DNA from: Thermohalobaculum xanthum
GTDB lineage: Bacteria > Pseudomonadota > Alphaproteobacteria > Rhodobacterales > Rhodobacteraceae
Assembly (NCBI RefSeq): GCF_016623495.1
Contig: NZ_JAEHHL010000007.1
Span: 62,001 to 126,000, forward strand
Reading direction: 5' to 3'
Length of the DNA: 64,000 bases
Under the pieces are notes generated by a model that saw only the letters and a program-made list of their open reading frames with translations, ran no database searches and was not told the origin of the DNA. Position numbers and translations under genes: made by a program. Of this stretch, positions 1 to 10,180 are shown one piece after another. Numbering within the stretch: position 1 is the first letter of the stretch; each line of letters opens with the position of its first letter.

Positions 1-1920
1 ACCGGCAAGCTCTACTTCGGGTCGATGAAGGTCAGGAACTGCCGCATCCACAACCGGCCCGCCTACAACTCGGAGGTCCACTCCTCGCGCGACATGGGCG
101 TGGACGAACTGAACTATGCCTATGCGGACTACACGCTGACCGACACGATCATGCTGGTCGGCGCGAACCCGCTCGAGACGCAGACGAACCTGTTCCTGAA
201 CCATATGGTGCCGGGGATGCAGAACGGCGCGAAGGTCGTCATCGTCGACCCGCGCCGCACCGTGAGCGTCAACGCCTGCGAGGAGGCGGCGGGGGCGGAG
301 AACGTGCTGCACCTTCAGCCGAAGTCGGGCACGGATCTCGCGCTCTTCAACGCGATCCTCACCCATGTCGCCGACCAGGGCTGGGTTGACCGCGCGTTCA
401 TCGACGCGTCCACCTTCCGCAACGGCATCGCGGTCGGCGAGGATGCGGCGCACCCGGCGGCGCTGGGGTCCTTCGAGGATGCGCTTCAGGCGGTGCGGAT
501 CTCGACGGCCGATGCCGCCGGGATTTGCGGCGTGCCCGAGGCCGACATCATCAAGGCGGCCGAGTGGTATGCGAAGCCAAATGATGACGGCAGCCGGCGC
601 AAGGCGATCATCGCCTACGAGAAGGGCATCATCTGGGGCAACGACAACTACCGCACGATCGGCGCGCTGGTGAACCTTGGGCTGGCCTGCGGCAACATCG
701 GGCGCGAGGGCGGCGGCGTCTGCCGCCTGGGCGGGCACCAGGAGGGCTACTTCCGCCCGGGCGACGGCCATGTCGGGCGGCCCGCGCCGTATTTCGACCA
801 GATCCTGATCCAGGGTGGCGGCCGGGTGCACCACGTCTGGGCCTGCGATCACTACAAGACCACGCTCAACGCGAGCGTCTTCAAGCGCGAATACAACCGG
901 CGCACCAACATGGTTAAGGAGGCCATGGACGCATCCGCCGGCGCCACGCGCGAGCAGCTGGTCGACGCCATCGAGGGCGCGATCCGCGCAGGCGGCCTGT
1001 TCTCGGTGAACGTGGACATCATCCACAGCCAGATCGGCCAGGCCGCGCATGTCATCCTGCCGGCGGTCGAATCGGGCGAGATGAACCTGACCTCGATGAA
1101 CGGCGAGCGGCGGCTGAGGCTGGTCGAGAAGTACATGGACGGCCCGGGTCAGGCGATGCCCGACTGCCTGATCGCCGCGCGCCTGGCCAACCACCTCGAG
1201 CGTGTGCTGACCGAGGACGGCCGGGCCGAGTATGCCGCGCAGTTCGCCGGCTATGACTGGCAGACCGAGGAAGACGCCTTCATGGACGGCTACAACTCGG
1301 GCAACCCCGAGGTGACCTACGAGCGGCTGCGCGCCATGGGAAACAACGGCGTGCAGGAGCCGGTCACGGGCTTTGCCGACGGCAAGCTGGTGGGCACCCC
1401 GCGTCTCTACACCGACGGGGTCTTTACCCGGCACGGGCGCGAGGACGGCAAGGCGCTGTTCTGCCTCGGCGCGTGGCGCGGGCTCGAGGCGCCGGGCAAG
1501 GCACAGCAGCAGGCGAACTTCCGCTTCCTGATCAACAACGGCCGGTCGAACCTCAACTGGCAGAACTGGTTCCTCGACCAGGACAACGACTTCGTGATCG
1601 ACCGCTTCCCGCTGCCCTTCATCCAGATCAACCCGGACGACGCGGCCGAGCTGGGAGTGAAGAACGGCGACATGGTCGAGGTCCACAACGACGTCGGCGC
1701 CACCCAGGCGATGGTCTATCTGGAGCCGACCGCCCGCAGGAACGAGACGTTCATGCTGTTCGGCGCGCCGTCGGGCGCGCAGGGCAACGTGATCAACGGC
1801 GGCGTGAACGAGCTGATCCTGCCGAACTACAAGCAGACCTGGGCCAACATCCGCAAGATCGCGGACGCGGGGCCCACGACAGCGAAGCTGAGCTTCAAGT
1901 CCTGGGAGGTCGAACTCTAG
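1..1920 (+). CDS. AioA-type molybdopterin oxidoreductase large subunit (5' truncated by window)
   Basis: The reading frame is open from base 1, so the gene begins outside the window; about 639 C-terminal residues are present of a family usually near 825. It is a DMSO-reductase-superfamily molybdenum enzyme closest to arsenite oxidase large subunit AioA. The segment HNRPAYNSE (codons at about 49-75) matches the AioA motif that carries the arsenite-funnel His195 and Glu203, and CRLGGHQEG (from base 721) supplies the counterparts of Arg419 and His423. Further family blocks are [32 protein letters not shown] and [12 protein letters not shown]. The N-terminal [3Fe-4S] cysteines and any aioB Rieske gene would lie upstream and cannot be seen. 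Expected site is the periplasm. The related iodate reductase IdrA shares this fold and cannot be excluded from the visible part. No cytochrome or peroxidase gene follows on the same strand. Confidence 0.85.
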   Translation, partial: TGKLYFGSMKVRNCRIHNRPAYNSEVHSSRDMGVDELNYAYADYTLTDTIMLVGANPLETQTNLFLNHMVPGMQNGAKVVIVDPRRTVSVNACEEAAGAENVLHLQPKSGTDLALFNAILTHVADQGWVDRAFIDASTFRNGIAVGEDAAHPAALGSFEDALQAVRISTADAAGICGVPEADIIKAAEWYAKPNDDGSRRKAIIAYEKGIIWGNDNYRTIGALVNLGLACGNIGREGGGVCRLGGHQEGYFRPGDGHVGRPAPYFDQILIQGGGRVHHVWACDHYKTTLNASVFKREYNRRTNMVKEAMDASAGATREQLVDAIEGAIRAGGLFSVNVDIIHSQIGQAAHVILPAVESGEMNLTSMNGERRLRLVEKYMDGPGQAMPDCLIAARLANHLERVLTEDGRAEYAAQFAGYDWQTEEDAFMDGYNSGNPEVTYERLRAMGNNGVQEPVTGFADGKLVGTPRLYTDGVFTRHGREDGKALFCLGAWRGLEAPGKAQQQANFRFLINNGRSNLNWQNWFLDQDNDFVIDRFPLPFIQINPDDAAELGVKNGDMVEVHNDVGATQAMVYLEPTARRNETFMLFGAPSGAQGNVINGGVNELILPNYKQTWANIRKIADAGPTTAKLSFKSWEVEL

Positions 1921-2120
1921 GGCTCGCCCCCCTGCCGTGGCGCAAGACCCTTTGCGCCACGGTCTTTCGCGCCGTGGGGACCGGTCGCACCGTGCGACGG
2001 CAAGGTCCCTGGCACGGCACGCCTCACGCCGCCACGAGTTTTGCCGCACCCGTGCGGCTTGACTCCTCCCGCGCCACCGCCCCACACATCGCCCCATCGA
2101 CCAAGACCGCGAGGGGCCCG

Positions 2121-2564
2121 ATGCGCGCGCTGATCCAGAGAACCTCGCAGGCCAGCGTGACCGTGGATGCCCGGATCGTCGGCGAAATCGGCCCCGGGCT
2201 GGTGGTCTTCGTCTGCGCGATGCGCGACGACACCGAGGCGCAGAGCGAGAAGCTGGCGCGCAAGGTCGCCAGGCTGCGCATCTTCCGCGACGACGAAGGC
2301 CGCATGAACCGGTCGGTCCAGGACATCGGCGGCTCCGCGCTGGTCGTGAGCCAGTTCACGCTGGCAGCCGAGACCCGTGGAAACCGGCCGGGCTTTTCCA
2401 GCGCCGCGGCACCCGAGGACGGCGAGCGCCTCTACGAGCACTTCATGACGCAGCTGCAGGGACACGGCATTCCCGTCGAGCGCGGACGCTTCGGCGCCGA
2501 CATGAAGGTCGCGCTGGTCAATGACGGGCCGGTGACGATCTGGCTCGACACCGAGCAGGGGTGA
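2121..2564 (+). CDS. dtd: D-aminoacyl-tRNA deacylase
   Basis: A 147-residue protein starting MRALIQR, the usual length and N-terminus for DTD. This cytosolic enzyme hydrolyses D-amino acids from mischarged tRNAs (and glycine from mischarged tRNA-Ala). Both chiral-proofreading motifs are present: SQFTL in the middle and a C-terminal NDGPVT that carries the Gly-cisPro element. The ATG at 2121 was chosen because homology starts there; the reading frame is open further upstream but over non-conserved sequence. It follows the molybdoenzyme by about 200 nt and probably has its own promoter. Confidence 0.95.
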   Translation: MRALIQRTSQASVTVDARIVGEIGPGLVVFVCAMRDDTEAQSEKLARKVARLRIFRDDEGRMNRSVQDIGGSALVVSQFTLAAETRGNRPGFSSAAAPEDGERLYEHFMTQLQGHGIPVERGRFGADMKVALVNDGPVTIWLDTEQG

Positions 2565-2741
2565 GCAAGGCGGGCCGAGGGGCCCGCGCCATCGTGGTGC
2601 GGCGGCCTGCCCGGCTCTGGCGGTGTTGGAGCGCGCGCGGGCAGCCGCTATGCTCGGGCCTGCAAGCGTTCCTGGCGCCGGTCCCGCGAGGCCTTGCGGG
2701 CCTCGGCGGCGCCGGATCGGCCGGGGCCCTACGGAGGCAGG

Positions 2742-3281
2742 ATGAACCGCAAACCCTTCGCCCGCCGTGTCGCCTTGGTGCTGACCCTCGCGCTTTGCGG
2801 CTGCGCTGCCCCCCTTCCGCCTGCGCTCGACGAGGTGATCACGCGAGACTTCGCCGTTGGCGGCGGCGAGTGGAGTTCGGGCGGTGGCATCACGGCGGTG
2901 GGCAAGGTCGTCGACCGCCAGGGCGAGGTCGTCGCCTGCGGCGCATGGACCACCGACCGGCAATCCGCCCTCTCGATCCTGCGCAACGAGGACGTCATCC
3001 GCGCCGGCGCCCTGTTCGTCGGCGGGCGGCGCGTGGTCGGCAATCTCGGCTTCATGCTCCGGTACGAGGAATCCGCACGCCTGCTCGGGCGACCCGCCTC
3101 CTGCGTGCGGACAGGCCTGCGCTGGGATCCGGGCTACGGGACGGCCGAGACCGCCTTCCGCTTTCCCCGCCTCACCTTTGCGGGCGGCGGCGGCATTGGC
3201 CGCATCGGCGTGCCCGCGGTCGGCCTCGGCAGCGGCGACACCATCACCTTCCGGCAGGGCCCGCGGCCGAGCCCGTGGTGA
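2742..3281 (+). CDS. Putative lipoprotein of unknown function
   Basis: A 179-residue protein beginning MNRKPFARR, with a positively charged start, a hydrophobic stretch and a lipobox-like LCGC ending at residue about 19, so probable export and lipidation. ACGGAGGCAGG just upstream is a good ribosome-binding site and favours this ATG over an in-frame ATG at 2694. The mature part is rich in Gly, Val and Arg and has two further cysteines, in VVACGAW and ASCVRTG. I do not recognise a domain. It converges on the RTX protein gene, with a GC-rich hairpin between the two stops. Confidence 0.75.
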   Translation: MNRKPFARRVALVLTLALCGCAAPLPPALDEVITRDFAVGGGEWSSGGGITAVGKVVDRQGEVVACGAWTTDRQSALSILRNEDVIRAGALFVGGRRVVGNLGFMLRYEESARLLGRPASCVRTGLRWDPGYGTAETAFRFPRLTFAGGGGIGRIGVPAVGLGSGDTITFRQGPRPSPW

Positions 3282-3288
3282 GCGCAGA

Positions 3289-3311
3289 GCGCCGCGGGGA
3301 CCGCGCGGCGC
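3289..3311. terminator. Possible bidirectional hairpin between convergent genes
   Basis: GCGCCGCG and CGCGGCGC form an 8-bp stem with a 7-nt GC-rich loop, lying between the stop of the lipoprotein gene and the stop of the RTX/CARDB gene. There is no T tract on either side, so a transcription-ending role is inferred from position only. Confidence 0.4.
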
Positions 3312-3332
3312 CGGCCGGAGCGCGCCCGGTGC

Positions 3333-5969
3333 CTAGACGAAGATGCCCCCGCTGCCCTGTTCGGCCACGATCAGGTTCGCCGCATCGAGGTCGGCCGCCG
3401 TCACGCCATGAACGAGGATCGAACTGTCGAGAGCGTAGTCGATGCGCACGCCCTCGGCCGTGTCGACCAGGCTGCCGAAGATGTCCGGGACTGGATCGCC
3501 GATCTCGTACTCGATGTAGATGATGTCCGCGAGGGGATCGAAATCGCCGATCGTGTCATGACCCTCCCCGGTGGCGCCGCCCTCGCGGCGCACGAAATAG
3601 ACGGTGTCGGCGCCGCCCCCGAGCCAGATCGCGTCGTCGCCCAGGGCCGCGGCGACAAGGTCGTCGCCCTCGCCCGCATCGATCATGTCGTCGCCCGAGC
3701 CGGCCCAGATCACGTCGCCGCCACCGCCGCCCAGCACGATGTCGGCGAATTCGCCGGTCGCGATCTGGTCGGCCCCCTCACCGCCGTCGACGCTGACCGG
3801 GCCGCCGGAATAGGCGAAGTCGAAGAAGTCGTCGAAGGCCGATCCGATCAGCCCCTCGACATCCGCGAGGATATCGCCCTCGGCGGTGGTGTAAGAGACG
3901 GCGACACCGTCGACGAAGTTGTAGGCATAGACCTCGACGAAGGAGGTGCGGCCCGAGAAATCGACCGTGTCGAAACCGTCCCCGCCGCTCAGCAGATCGC
4001 CGCCCGGCGTCCAGACCAGGACGTCGTCGCCACCCAGCGCCTCGATGATGTCGGCGCCTGCGGTGCCAGTCAGGACATCGTCGCCCTCGGTGCCGTAGAT
4101 CGTGGGGTCGGCGATGGTGACCGAGGCCGAAAGCGCGGTGTTGTCGGTCTCGTCCGCCTCGGCGACCGCGTTGGACGCGTCGCTCACCACCGCGATCTGG
4201 TAGCTTCCGGGCGCGACGCCGGCGGGTGTGTCGATCACCAGCACCTGTGTGGCCGAGCCGCCGGTCGAGACCGAGGATGCCGCCACCTGGCCAAGCAGGA
4301 TCGCGCCGCTGCCGACCGTGCCGTCCGCCGTCAGGTAGACCGATGTGGTGCTGGCGCCGGCCGTGGCGCCGCCGTCATTGTCGAGGCTCCACGAGATCGT
4401 GACCGTCTCGCCGGCCGCCCAGTCGCTATCGTCGGCGACGACGCCGCTGACCGACAGGTTCGCGGGGTCCGCGATCGTCACCTGCCCCAGCATGCGCACG
4501 TTGTCGGCCTCGTCGCTCTCGGCGAGCACGCCGCCGGCGTCGGCGGTCGCAAAGACGTAGTAGCTGCCCGAGGCGAGGCCCGAGGGTACCGTGAAATCGG
4601 CGTACTGGTAGTAATACTGCCCGCCCGACAGCGACTGGAGCGACCGCGTGTCGAGCAGCAGGTCAGAGGCGTCGAGCGTCGCGTCGGTCGAAAGGTAGAG
4701 CGCCGTGGTCGTCGCCGGCACGGCGGTGTTGCCGGTGTTCTCGACCCGCCAGTTGATGAAGGGCGTGGTGCCGTCGGTCCATTCGGTGTCACGCAGGGTG
4801 GACTGGTCGATCTGCAGGTTCGGCGGATCGAGCGGCAGGACCGTGAACTGGCTGATGGTCGTGACGTTGTTGGCCTCGTTGCTTTCCGCGACCCCGCCGT
4901 TGTCGTCGGTGCTGACCAGCAGGTAATAGTCGCCCGGCGCGACCAGGCCGACGACGCCGCGATTGGCGATGAACTCCTGCGAGTCACCGGCTGCGAGCGA
5001 GCCCGATGAGGCCGAAAGCGCCAGGTCGCCCGCGTCGAGCACCTCGTCCTCGGAGACATAGACCCGGTTGAGGAACACGCCGCTGGCGGCGTCGCCCTGG
5101 TTCGTGACGGTGAACCGGATCTGGTAGCCGTCGCCATCGGCCCAGGAGGTGTCGGTCAGCGTGCTCGCCGTCACCACAAGATCGGGTGCGGGCGTGTGGG
5201 CCACGGTGATCTGGACCGGCTGGGTCGCATTGTTGGTCTCGTCGCCTTCGGCCAGCGCGTCGCCCGGGTCGGCGATCGCCGCCAGGTAGTAGGTTCCCGC
5301 CGCCAGCCCCGCATCGACGGCGAAGCTCGCGCTCATCGCGGCGTCCGCGCCCGGGCCAAGCGTGCCGCTCGCGGGATCGAGCACCAGCAGGATGTCGTCG
5401 GTCGTGACCTCGGCATCGGTCGACAGGTAGATGCCCGCGGTCGTGCTCGCCGCTGCAAGGTCGCCGATATTGGCGACCAGCCAGTCGAAGTCGATCACGT
5501 CCCCGGTCGACCAGGTGACGCTGCTCACCGCCAGGCTTGCCGCCGCCAGGTCCGGCCCGCGGTAGAGGTCGGCCAGCGTGCGGGTCTGATCGGCGAAGGC
5601 GAAGTTCTCGACGCCGGTGACGAGGTCGGTCTCGCCGGTCGCCGCGTCGATGATGCGGACGGTCGTGGCGTCGACCTGCTCGAAGACGTAGTCGTCGTAG
5701 CTTCCGGCGAAGAGCGCCGTGTCGTCGCCGTCGCCACCCGAGATGATGTCGTCGCCGCTGCCGCCGTCGAGCGTGTCGTGGCCGGTGCCGCCGTCGAGCG
5801 TGTCGTTTCCGTCGAGCCCGAGCAGCGTGTCGTTGCCGCCTTCGCCCAGAATGGTGTCGTCCGCGGCCGTGCCGGCCAGGTAATTGTCGCGCTTGTTGCC
5901 GGTGATGGCGCCACCGCCCTGGCCGCCGCCACCATTGCCGCCGCCACCGCCTTTACCGCCCCGAGCCAT
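3333..5969 (-). CDS. RTX / CARDB-repeat secreted protein
   Basis: An 878-residue protein without a Sec signal. Layout: a Gly-rich head (residues 1-20), RTX-type nonapeptide repeats of the GGxGxDxL kind (about 30-90), then four CARDB-type beta-sandwich repeats at about 139-257, 263-380, 385-505 and 508-625. Each CARDB unit opens with an sLxVS/T-like segment and closes with an AEGDETNN-like turn. A second RTX block follows (about 630-800) and a C-terminal region with IGDFDPLADIIYI, typical of repeat-capping beta-rolls. RTX repeats bind calcium, and such proteins are normally exported by type I ABC systems through an uncleaved C-terminal signal; no exporter gene is in view. No protease or other catalytic motif was found, so an adhesion, matrix or surface role is inferred. 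Confidence 0.85.
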   Translation of the reverse strand: MARGGKGGGGGNGGGGQGGGAITGNKRDNYLAGTAADDTILGEGGNDTLLGLDGNDTLDGGTGHDTLDGGSGDDIISGGDGDDTALFAGSYDDYVFEQVDATTVRIIDAATGETDLVTGVENFAFADQTRTLADLYRGPDLAAASLAVSSVTWSTGDVIDFDWLVANIGDLAAASTTAGIYLSTDAEVTTDDILLVLDPASGTLGPGADAAMSASFAVDAGLAAGTYYLAAIADPGDALAEGDETNNATQPVQITVAHTPAPDLVVTASTLTDTSWADGDGYQIRFTVTNQGDAASGVFLNRVYVSEDEVLDAGDLALSASSGSLAAGDSQEFIANRGVVGLVAPGDYYLLVSTDDNGGVAESNEANNVTTISQFTVLPLDPPNLQIDQSTLRDTEWTDGTTPFINWRVENTGNTAVPATTTALYLSTDATLDASDLLLDTRSLQSLSGGQYYYQYADFTVPSGLASGSYYVFATADAGGVLAESDEADNVRMLGQVTIADPANLSVSGVVADDSDWAAGETVTISWSLDNDGGATAGASTTSVYLTADGTVGSGAILLGQVAASSVSTGGSATQVLVIDTPAGVAPGSYQIAVVSDASNAVAEADETDNTALSASVTIADPTIYGTEGDDVLTGTAGADIIEALGGDDVLVWTPGGDLLSGGDGFDTVDFSGRTSFVEVYAYNFVDGVAVSYTTAEGDILADVEGLIGSAFDDFFDFAYSGGPVSVDGGEGADQIATGEFADIVLGGGGGDVIWAGSGDDMIDAGEGDDLVAAALGDDAIWLGGGADTVYFVRREGGATGEGHDTIGDFDPLADIIYIEYEIGDPVPDIFGSLVDTAEGVRIDYALDSSILVHGVTAADLDAANLIVAEQGSGGIFV

Positions 5970-6619
5970 TATCCACCCCCACTGAAATTCGACACTTCAA
6001 GATCTGCGAGCTTAAACAGAGTAACCCCGCGATCTGAAACTTTGTTGACGCGCTGCCGCCAAATACCGCGCGGGCGTGCCAGAATAATGCAGGGTTCGCG
6101 AAAGGTTTTGGTTCGGCCCGCAGCGCGTGGGTGGCGATCCGGCGCGGCGACGCGGGTGAGTCGCAGTGATTCGCCCGTCATCGCCAAAATGGCGAGCCCC
6201 GCAGAGGTCGCTCTCCCGGTGATTGATGCCGGGTGGAATCATCTTATGCCCCCAAGCATTGAATCGGGACATTACGCACGAATCTGGAGCAGTTCGTGGC
6301 TTTCTGTTGATTAACACTCAATTAAGGGCAACACTTCAGGTTATGGAACGGGTGAAGAGGTCATTGTGCGTGACCGTTGATCCCGGAAGGATTTCGATGA
6401 CGCCGACGCCGCCAGGGGCGGCTGAGTGAAGCGTCTGGGTGTAGCTTACTGGTCGCCTCGATTGCCGCGTTGACCAGTCCGCGTTCCGGCTAACCCGGAA
6501 GTCATCCGGCGTGTTGACCCGCTGTTCAGGATGTCGTGCGAGACTGGGGAAACGATTCAAGCGGGCCGTTTCGCGGCCTGCATGACCGCTGGATCCTCTC
6601 GAGGGCACGGAGCCGGAAC
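5970..6619. other. About 650 nt without a convincing gene; divergent upstream region
   Basis: This gap separates the start of the minus-strand RTX gene from the plus-strand membrane-anchored protein and must hold both promoters. It is clearly less GC-rich than its flanks near 6230-6400. A perfect small hairpin, TCGCCA-AAA-TGGCGA, lies at 6181-6195. Short reading frames exist on both strands but lack ribosome-binding sites and recognisable protein features. GGGGGTGG just before the RTX ATG is its ribosome-binding site. No convincing sigma-70 promoter could be picked by eye. Confidence 0.6.
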
Positions 6620-7198
6620 ATGGATACGTCTTATTCACTCGGGATCGCCATCGTCGTCGCAGCAGCGGCCGTGATCGCAACCGGCTATGACCGCGTCACC
6701 TTCGATGCACCGACCTCCGAACGCGCGGCCGCCCAGTCTGCCGCGCCGGCAAGCGCGCCGGCTCCGATGGTCCTGAGCGCCGCCGCGGTGCGCATCGACC
6801 CGCCGCCCAACGCGCTGCTGTGCCAGGAGCAGTCGGCCGAGCTGCGCGTCGCGTCGGGCGCGCCGGTCAAGGATTTCCTCGAGGAGTTCTTCCTCGTCTC
6901 GGACCCGCGCGAGACCTGCCGGACCGAGGGAATGGCCCAGCAGGCCGGCTACGATCCGGATGGAGGGCGCTGCTACACCCTGCGCACGCCCGGCACCGGA
7001 GAGCCCGATCTGCCGCTGGTCTGTGCCGAGGAGTTCAGCCAGGGGCCCGACGGCATCAGGGTCGGCCAGATGCGCTGCTCGGGCTGGAACCGCGAGATCG
7101 CGACCGGGCTGGATGGCGACTTCAGCCTGACGCTCGCCAGCAAGAACGCGACGGCACCGGCCGCGCGCATCAGCAGCGGCAGTTGCCGCTCGCTCTGA
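6620..7198 (+). CDS. Hypothetical protein with N-terminal membrane anchor
   Basis: A 192-residue protein. Residues 5-21 form an Ala/Ile/Val-rich segment that is either an uncleaved signal-anchor or a signal peptide, followed by an Ala/Pro-rich linker (about 33-55) and an exported domain of about 130 residues. That domain has at least six cysteines (in LLCQEQ, ETCRTE, GRCYTL, LVCAEE, MRCSGW and SGSCRSL), which suggests disulfides in the periplasm. The ATG at 6620 is preceded by GGAGCCGGA. No family recognised. Confidence 0.7.
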   Translation: MDTSYSLGIAIVVAAAAVIATGYDRVTFDAPTSERAAAQSAAPASAPAPMVLSAAAVRIDPPPNALLCQEQSAELRVASGAPVKDFLEEFFLVSDPRETCRTEGMAQQAGYDPDGGRCYTLRTPGTGEPDLPLVCAEEFSQGPDGIRVGQMRCSGWNREIATGLDGDFSLTLASKNATAPAARISSGSCRSL

Positions 7199-7382
7199 GT
7201 ATCGCGTAAATCGCCCGCCGCGCGGGGTGGACGCGCGGGCAGGCGATCAGCGAGCGCCCGGAGTAAGCACGGGGCGCGCAAGTGTTGAGGCAGGCCGGCC
7301 TCCGGGCGCTCGCATCTTCACTCCACATTCTCAGCATTGCCCGGGCATGGGCGCCTGACATCGGCGCCGCGCAGGCCGCGCG

Positions 7383-7799
7383 TCAGCCCGGCATCCCGCC
7401 CGGCGCGCGGGCATAGTCGGCCTCGCTCACCGGCTCGAACCAGTCGACCGCGCGGGCGCCCTCGCGCTCCTGGATCGCGAGGTGGACCATTGCGCAGTCG
7501 GGCGCCGCGCCGTGCCAGTGGCGCTTTCCGGGCGGGATCCACACCGTGTCGCCGGGGCGGATCTCGACGACCGGACCGCCCTCGGCCTGGACGCGCCCCA
7601 CCCCCGACAACACGTGCAACGTCTGGCCCAGCGGGTGGGTGTGCCAGTGCGTCCGCGCGCCGGGCTCGAAGGCCACGCGCAGCGCCATCACCCGGGCGGG
7701 ATCGGGCGCGTCGATCACCGGGTCCTGCCAGACCGTGCCGGTGAAATACTCGGCCGAGGCCCGCCGCGTCGGTCGCGCGCCCGCCTGCATGATCTCCAT
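7383..7799 (-). CDS. Single-domain cupin protein
   Basis: A 138-residue cupin. The two cupin motifs are visible: HWHTHPLGQTLHVLSG (metal ligands His, His, Gln/Glu and His region) and PGDTVWIPPGKRHWHGA. The pattern resembles the cupin group that includes hydroxynitrile-lyase-like and carboxymuconolactone-decarboxylase-associated proteins (HTHPLGQTL is typical), but substrate cannot be assigned. The start MEIMQAG is preceded by a G-rich stretch; longer in-frame upstream sequence lacks conserved features. It converges on the preceding hypothetical gene and diverges from argD. Confidence 0.85.
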   Translation of the reverse strand: MEIMQAGARPTRRASAEYFTGTVWQDPVIDAPDPARVMALRVAFEPGARTHWHTHPLGQTLHVLSGVGRVQAEGGPVVEIRPGDTVWIPPGKRHWHGAAPDCAMVHLAIQEREGARAVDWFEPVSEADYARAPGGMPG

Positions 7800-8069
7800 C
7801 GCCTTGTCCCCCCGTGGCCTGAGCGCCGGTAGCTTTGTCCGGCGGCGCCAGTCTAGCCCCTGGGGCGCGGCCGTCCACCACCTCCGGCCAGGGCCGCGCG
7901 AGGCCGCAGCGCAAGGCCGCCGCGAGGCGCGCGGCCCGCTCCCGTCCGATTGACTTGACGCGGGCGCTGCGCGATAAATCCGGCCCACGCGCCCCCGCCA
8001 ATCGGCCAGATGGGGCGCCTTTGCTTTTTCAACCGCGCCGTAACGCGCGAACCAGAGGGGGACCGCCCG

Positions 8070-9254
8070 GTGATCTCGCCCGTGATGCCAACCTATGCAC
8101 GGGCACCGCTCGAATTCGAGCGGGGCGAGGGCGCATGGCTGACGACGACCGGAGGCGAGACCTATCTCGACTTCGGCGCCGGCATTGCCGTCAACGCGCT
8201 CGGCCATGCCCATCCGAAGCTCGTCGCAGCTCTGGAGGCACAGGCCCGACGCGTGTGGCACCTGTCGAACCTCTACGAGATCCCGCAGCAGAAGGCGCTG
8301 GCGGCACGGCTGGTCGATGCGACCTTCGCCGACACGGTGTTCTTCACCAACTCGGGCGCCGAGGCGATGGAGTGCGCGATCAAGACCGCGCGCAAGCACT
8401 TCTCGGCCAAGGGCGAGGACCGCCACGAGATCATCACCTTCGAGGGCTCGTTCCACGGGCGCACGCTGGCGACCATCTCGGCCGCCGGGGCCGAGAAGCT
8501 GACCAAGGGCTTCGGCCCGCTGCTGCCCGGCTTCGTGCACCTGCCCTTCGGCGACCACGATGCGCTGCACGCCGCCATCGGGCCGAAGACCGCCGCGATC
8601 CTGATCGAGCCGATCCAGGGAGAGGGCGGCATCCGTCCGGTCCCCAAGCAGTGCCTGCGCGGCCTGCGAGAACTGTGCGACGCGCACGGCATTCTCTTGA
8701 TCCTCGACGAGATCCAGTGCGGCATGGGCCGCACCGGCGCCCTCTTCGCGCACGAGCATGCGGGCATCACCCCCGACATCATGGCCGTGGCCAAGGGCAT
8801 CGGCGGTGGCTTCCCGCTGGGCGCCTGCCTCGCCACCGAGGACGCGGCCTCGGGCATGGTCGCGGGCACCCATGGCAGCACCTATGGCGGCAACCCGCTG
8901 GCCTGTGCGGTCGGGCTCGCCGTGATGGACGAGATCGCCAACGAGCCGTTCCTCGCCGAGGTGCGGCGCAAGGCGGGCTTCCTCAACCAGCGCCTGAGCG
9001 AGCTGGCCGACGAGCATGCCGACATCGTCGACGAGATCCGCGGCGAGGGCCTGATGCTGGGCATCCGCATCCGCGAGGGCTTCGCCTGCGGCGACGTGGT
9101 GCAGGCCGGACGCGCGGCGCATCTGCTAACCGTGCCGGGCGGCGACAACGTGGTGCGCATCCTGCCGCCGCTCAACACCCCCGACGAGGACCTGGCCGAG
9201 GGCGTTCGCCGGCTGGGCGTGGCGCTGGCGGCGGTGCGGGAGCGCACGGCATGA
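8070..9254 (+). CDS. argD: Acetylornithine aminotransferase
   Basis: A class III, PLP-dependent aminotransferase of 394 residues that converts N-acetylglutamate semialdehyde to N-acetylornithine in arginine synthesis. Visible motifs are [15 protein letters not shown], the [12 protein letters not shown] block with the PLP Asp, and [15 protein letters not shown] with the Schiff-base Lys. The GTG at 8070 is chosen as start because AGAGGGGG lies about 8 nt upstream and the product [14 protein letters not shown] aligns with the usual N-terminus (MI..VLPTYxRAPL). An ATG at 8010 would add 20 non-conserved residues. Its stop overlaps argF by 4 nt. Confidence 0.93.
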   Translation: MISPVMPTYARAPLEFERGEGAWLTTTGGETYLDFGAGIAVNALGHAHPKLVAALEAQARRVWHLSNLYEIPQQKALAARLVDATFADTVFFTNSGAEAMECAIKTARKHFSAKGEDRHEIITFEGSFHGRTLATISAAGAEKLTKGFGPLLPGFVHLPFGDHDALHAAIGPKTAAILIEPIQGEGGIRPVPKQCLRGLRELCDAHGILLILDEIQCGMGRTGALFAHEHAGITPDIMAVAKGIGGGFPLGACLATEDAASGMVAGTHGSTYGGNPLACAVGLAVMDEIANEPFLAEVRRKAGFLNQRLSELADEHADIVDEIRGEGLMLGIRIREGFACGDVVQAGRAAHLLTVPGGDNVVRILPPLNTPDEDLAEGVRRLGVALAAVRERTA

Positions 9255-10180
9255 CGCATTTCCTTGACCTCGACGAGGTGCCCGCCGACGACCTGCGCGC
9301 CATCCTCGACCGCTCGCAGGCGCTCAAGGATGCGCGCGCGGGGCTGCCGCGGCTGACCCCGGACGCCGAGCAGCCGCTAGCAGACCGCATGGTCGCGCTG
9401 ATCTTCGAGAAGCCCTCGACCCGGACCCGCATCTCGTTCGACTGCGGCATCCGGCAGATGGGCGGGCACACCATGGTGCTGTCGGGCTCGGAGCTGCAGC
9501 TCGGCCATGGCGAGACCGTGGCCGATACCGCCCGCGTGCTGTCGCGCTATGTCGACGCGATCATGATCCGCACCTTCCAGCCCGAGACGCTGGAGGAGAT
9601 GGCCTCGGCCGCCTCGGTGCCCGTGATCAACGGGCTGACCAACCGCTCGCATCCCTGCCAGATCATGGCGGACGTGATGACCTACGAGGAGAAGAAGGGC
9701 CCGATCCGCGGCGCCAAGGTGGTCTGGACCGGCGACGGCAATAATGTCTGCGCCAGCTGGATCCATGGCGCCCAGCGCTTCGGCTACGAGCTGGTGATCT
9801 CGGGCCCCGAGACGCTGGACCCCGACCCCGCGATCGTGGCCGAAGCCCGCGCGGGCGGCGCCACCATCACCTTCGAGCGCGACGCGGCCAAGGCCGTGCA
9901 GGGCGCCGACTGCGTGATCGCGGACACCTGGCTGTCGATGCATGACGACGTGGCCGCGCGCGACCGGCGCCACAACCAGCTCAAGCCCTACCAGGTGAAC
10001 GCCGCGCTGATGGCCCGGGCCAAGCCCGACGCGATCTTCATGCACTGCCTGCCCGCCCACCGCGAGGAGGAAGTCACCTCCGAGGTGTTCGACGGCCCTC
10101 AGTCGGTGGTGTTCGACGAGGCCGAGAACCGGCTGCACGTGCAAAAGGGAATCGTGCGGTGGTGCCTGGGCGTGCTGTAA
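9251..10180 (+). CDS. argF: Ornithine carbamoyltransferase
   Basis: A 309-residue anabolic ornithine transcarbamylase forming citrulline from ornithine and carbamoyl phosphate. Signature blocks are [11 protein letters not shown] (carbamoyl-phosphate loop), [14 protein letters not shown] (HPxQ), a [13 protein letters not shown]ossmann-like turn, and [12 protein letters not shown] with the catalytic Cys. The start ATG overlaps the argD stop in ATGA, which implies translational coupling. The pair argD-argF is a common Rhodobacterales arrangement. Confidence 0.96.
   Translation: MTHFLDLDEVPADDLRAILDRSQALKDARAGLPRLTPDAEQPLADRMVALIFEKPSTRTRISFDCGIRQMGGHTMVLSGSELQLGHGETVADTARVLSRYVDAIMIRTFQPETLEEMASAASVPVINGLTNRSHPCQIMADVMTYEEKKGPIRGAKVVWTGDGNNVCASWIHGAQRFGYELVISGPETLDPDPAIVAEARAGGATITFERDAAKAVQGADCVIADTWLSMHDDVAARDRRHNQLKPYQVNAALMARAKPDAIFMHCLPAHREEEVTSEVFDGPQSVVFDEAENRLHVQKGIVRWCLGVL

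Noticed and set aside
3408..5009. 533-codon plus-strand frame
   Set aside because: Antisense to the RTX/CARDB gene; composition-driven, without start signal or recognisable domain.
6012..6429. Short frames on both strands in the 650-nt gap
   Set aside because: No ribosome-binding site, no hydrophobic or conserved segment, and they overlap each other.
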